Shown piece by piece: positions 60,864 through 61,062 of a stretch of DNA of 61,062 bases. The DNA is from RUG14300 sp964391805 (lineage in GTDB: Bacteria; Bacillota; Clostridia; Christensenellales; CAG-1252): assembly GCA_964391805.1 (NCBI GenBank), contig CAYMNK010000011.1:1-61062 (forward strand), in the 5' to 3' direction. A program made the translations under genes and the position numbers. How positions within the stretch are numbered: the stretch's first letter is position 1; each line of letters starts with the position of its first letter. A model generated the notes under the pieces. The model made no database searches. It saw nothing but the letters and a program-made list of their open reading frames with translations, and was not told the origin of the DNA.

Positions 60864-61062
60864 TTTGGAATGGAAACTGAGCCAATTCCTATATATTTAA
60901 TTTCAATTTTTTGACAACGCTTGCCATCAACTTTTTCTGTTTTATGAACGATAACCTTTTCTATAAAAGTGCGTATAATTTCACAATCGAGTTTTTGAAT
61001 ATCGTAGTACTTTTTAGCAAGGTCAAGGAAGTAGTTGATGTTGATTATTTTTTCGCTTTCAT
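60860..61062 (-). CDS. serine site-specific recombinase, C-terminal part (DUF4368 type)
   Basis: Open at the right edge. The final 66 codons read SEKIININYFLDLAKKYYDI then LDCEIIRTFIEKVIVHKTEK and KRCQKIEIKYIGIGSVSIPN, ending in TAA. This matches the C-terminal DUF4368 tail of large serine recombinases (TnpX-like or phage-type) in Clostridia. The catalytic domain lies outside the window. It suggests that an integrative element or its remnant begins at or beyond the edge. Confidence 0.72.
   Translation of the reverse strand, partial: ESEKIININYFLDLAKKYYDIQKLDCEIIRTFIEKVIVHKTEKVDGKRCQKIEIKYIGIGSVSIPN

Overview
The window is a low-GC chromosome segment, most likely from an uncultured endospore-forming Clostridia-type gut bacterium. 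The evidence is consensus GGAGG ribosome sites and sigma-A promoters, sporulation-type genes (SpoIIQ-like M23 protein, YyaC, a SPOCS/LysM protein of the SipL/SpoVID type, a tiny Cys-rich protein), J-domain/DUF5685 and DUF1538/PII-like pairs that I associate with Clostridia, and a LacI-controlled lipoprotein/ABC glycan locus. I cannot assign a genus from sequence alone.

Layout. 1-2.5 kb: a possible IS3-type terminus at the very edge, then an 883-bp tandem duplication carrying two identical membrane-protein genes, embedded in dense intergenic repeats. 2.5-7.4 kb (minus): a tightly packed six-gene operon: P-loop ATPase, a threonine-synthase-fold protein that has lost its PLP-binding residues, trpS, DUF5685, an HPD-less J-domain protein and an integral membrane protein. 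7.7-10 kb: an esterase, and a TIR domain fused to BspA-type leucine-rich repeats. 10-16.8 kb (minus): Nudix hydrolase, large secreted Big2 protein, ABC exporter pair, and a protein joining an RNA-polymerase-alpha-CTD-like domain to WG repeats. 16.9-24.2 kb: lipid-kinase-like protein, SpoIIQ-like protein, nucleotidyltransferase, a 24-residue peptide with its own consensus promoter, SPOCS/LysM spore protein, DUF1538 membrane protein with two PII-like proteins. 24.5-30.8 kb: a decayed EF-hand-like acidic gene, an Mrp ATPase, a three-gene membrane operon with a DUF697/YcjF-like member, and a Cys-rich microprotein. 31-38.7 kb: ArsR/HMA/P-type ATPase metal efflux operon with tandem operators, a GDPD phosphodiesterase, a small membrane protein, mscL, a CvpA-like protein and yyaC. 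38.7-42.2 kb (minus): purA-purB and a zinc-ribbon membrane protein. 42.5-58 kb: a LacI-regulated carbohydrate locus (two large surface lipoproteins, GH43 lipoprotein, binding protein, two permeases, an enlarged ATPase, SGNH-hydrolase lipoprotein). 58.3-60.2 kb: ftsH. 60.2-61.06 kb: repeats and the C-terminal end of a serine recombinase.

Two themes stand out. First, intergenic repeats: a compact element of about 75 bp with two adjacent hairpins whose stems differ between copies but stay paired, and a second module with two other hairpins; both occur in both orientations and only between genes, and they border the tandem duplication. Second, several proteins look like repurposed folds: a threonine-synthase pseudoenzyme, a J-domain without HPD, an alpha-CTD-like/WG fusion, and a sugar ABC ATPase with an extra segment of about 155 residues. 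The glycan locus appears autoregulated through a 12-bp LacI-type site found at the regulator promoter, at the regulator ribosome site and upstream of the structural genes.
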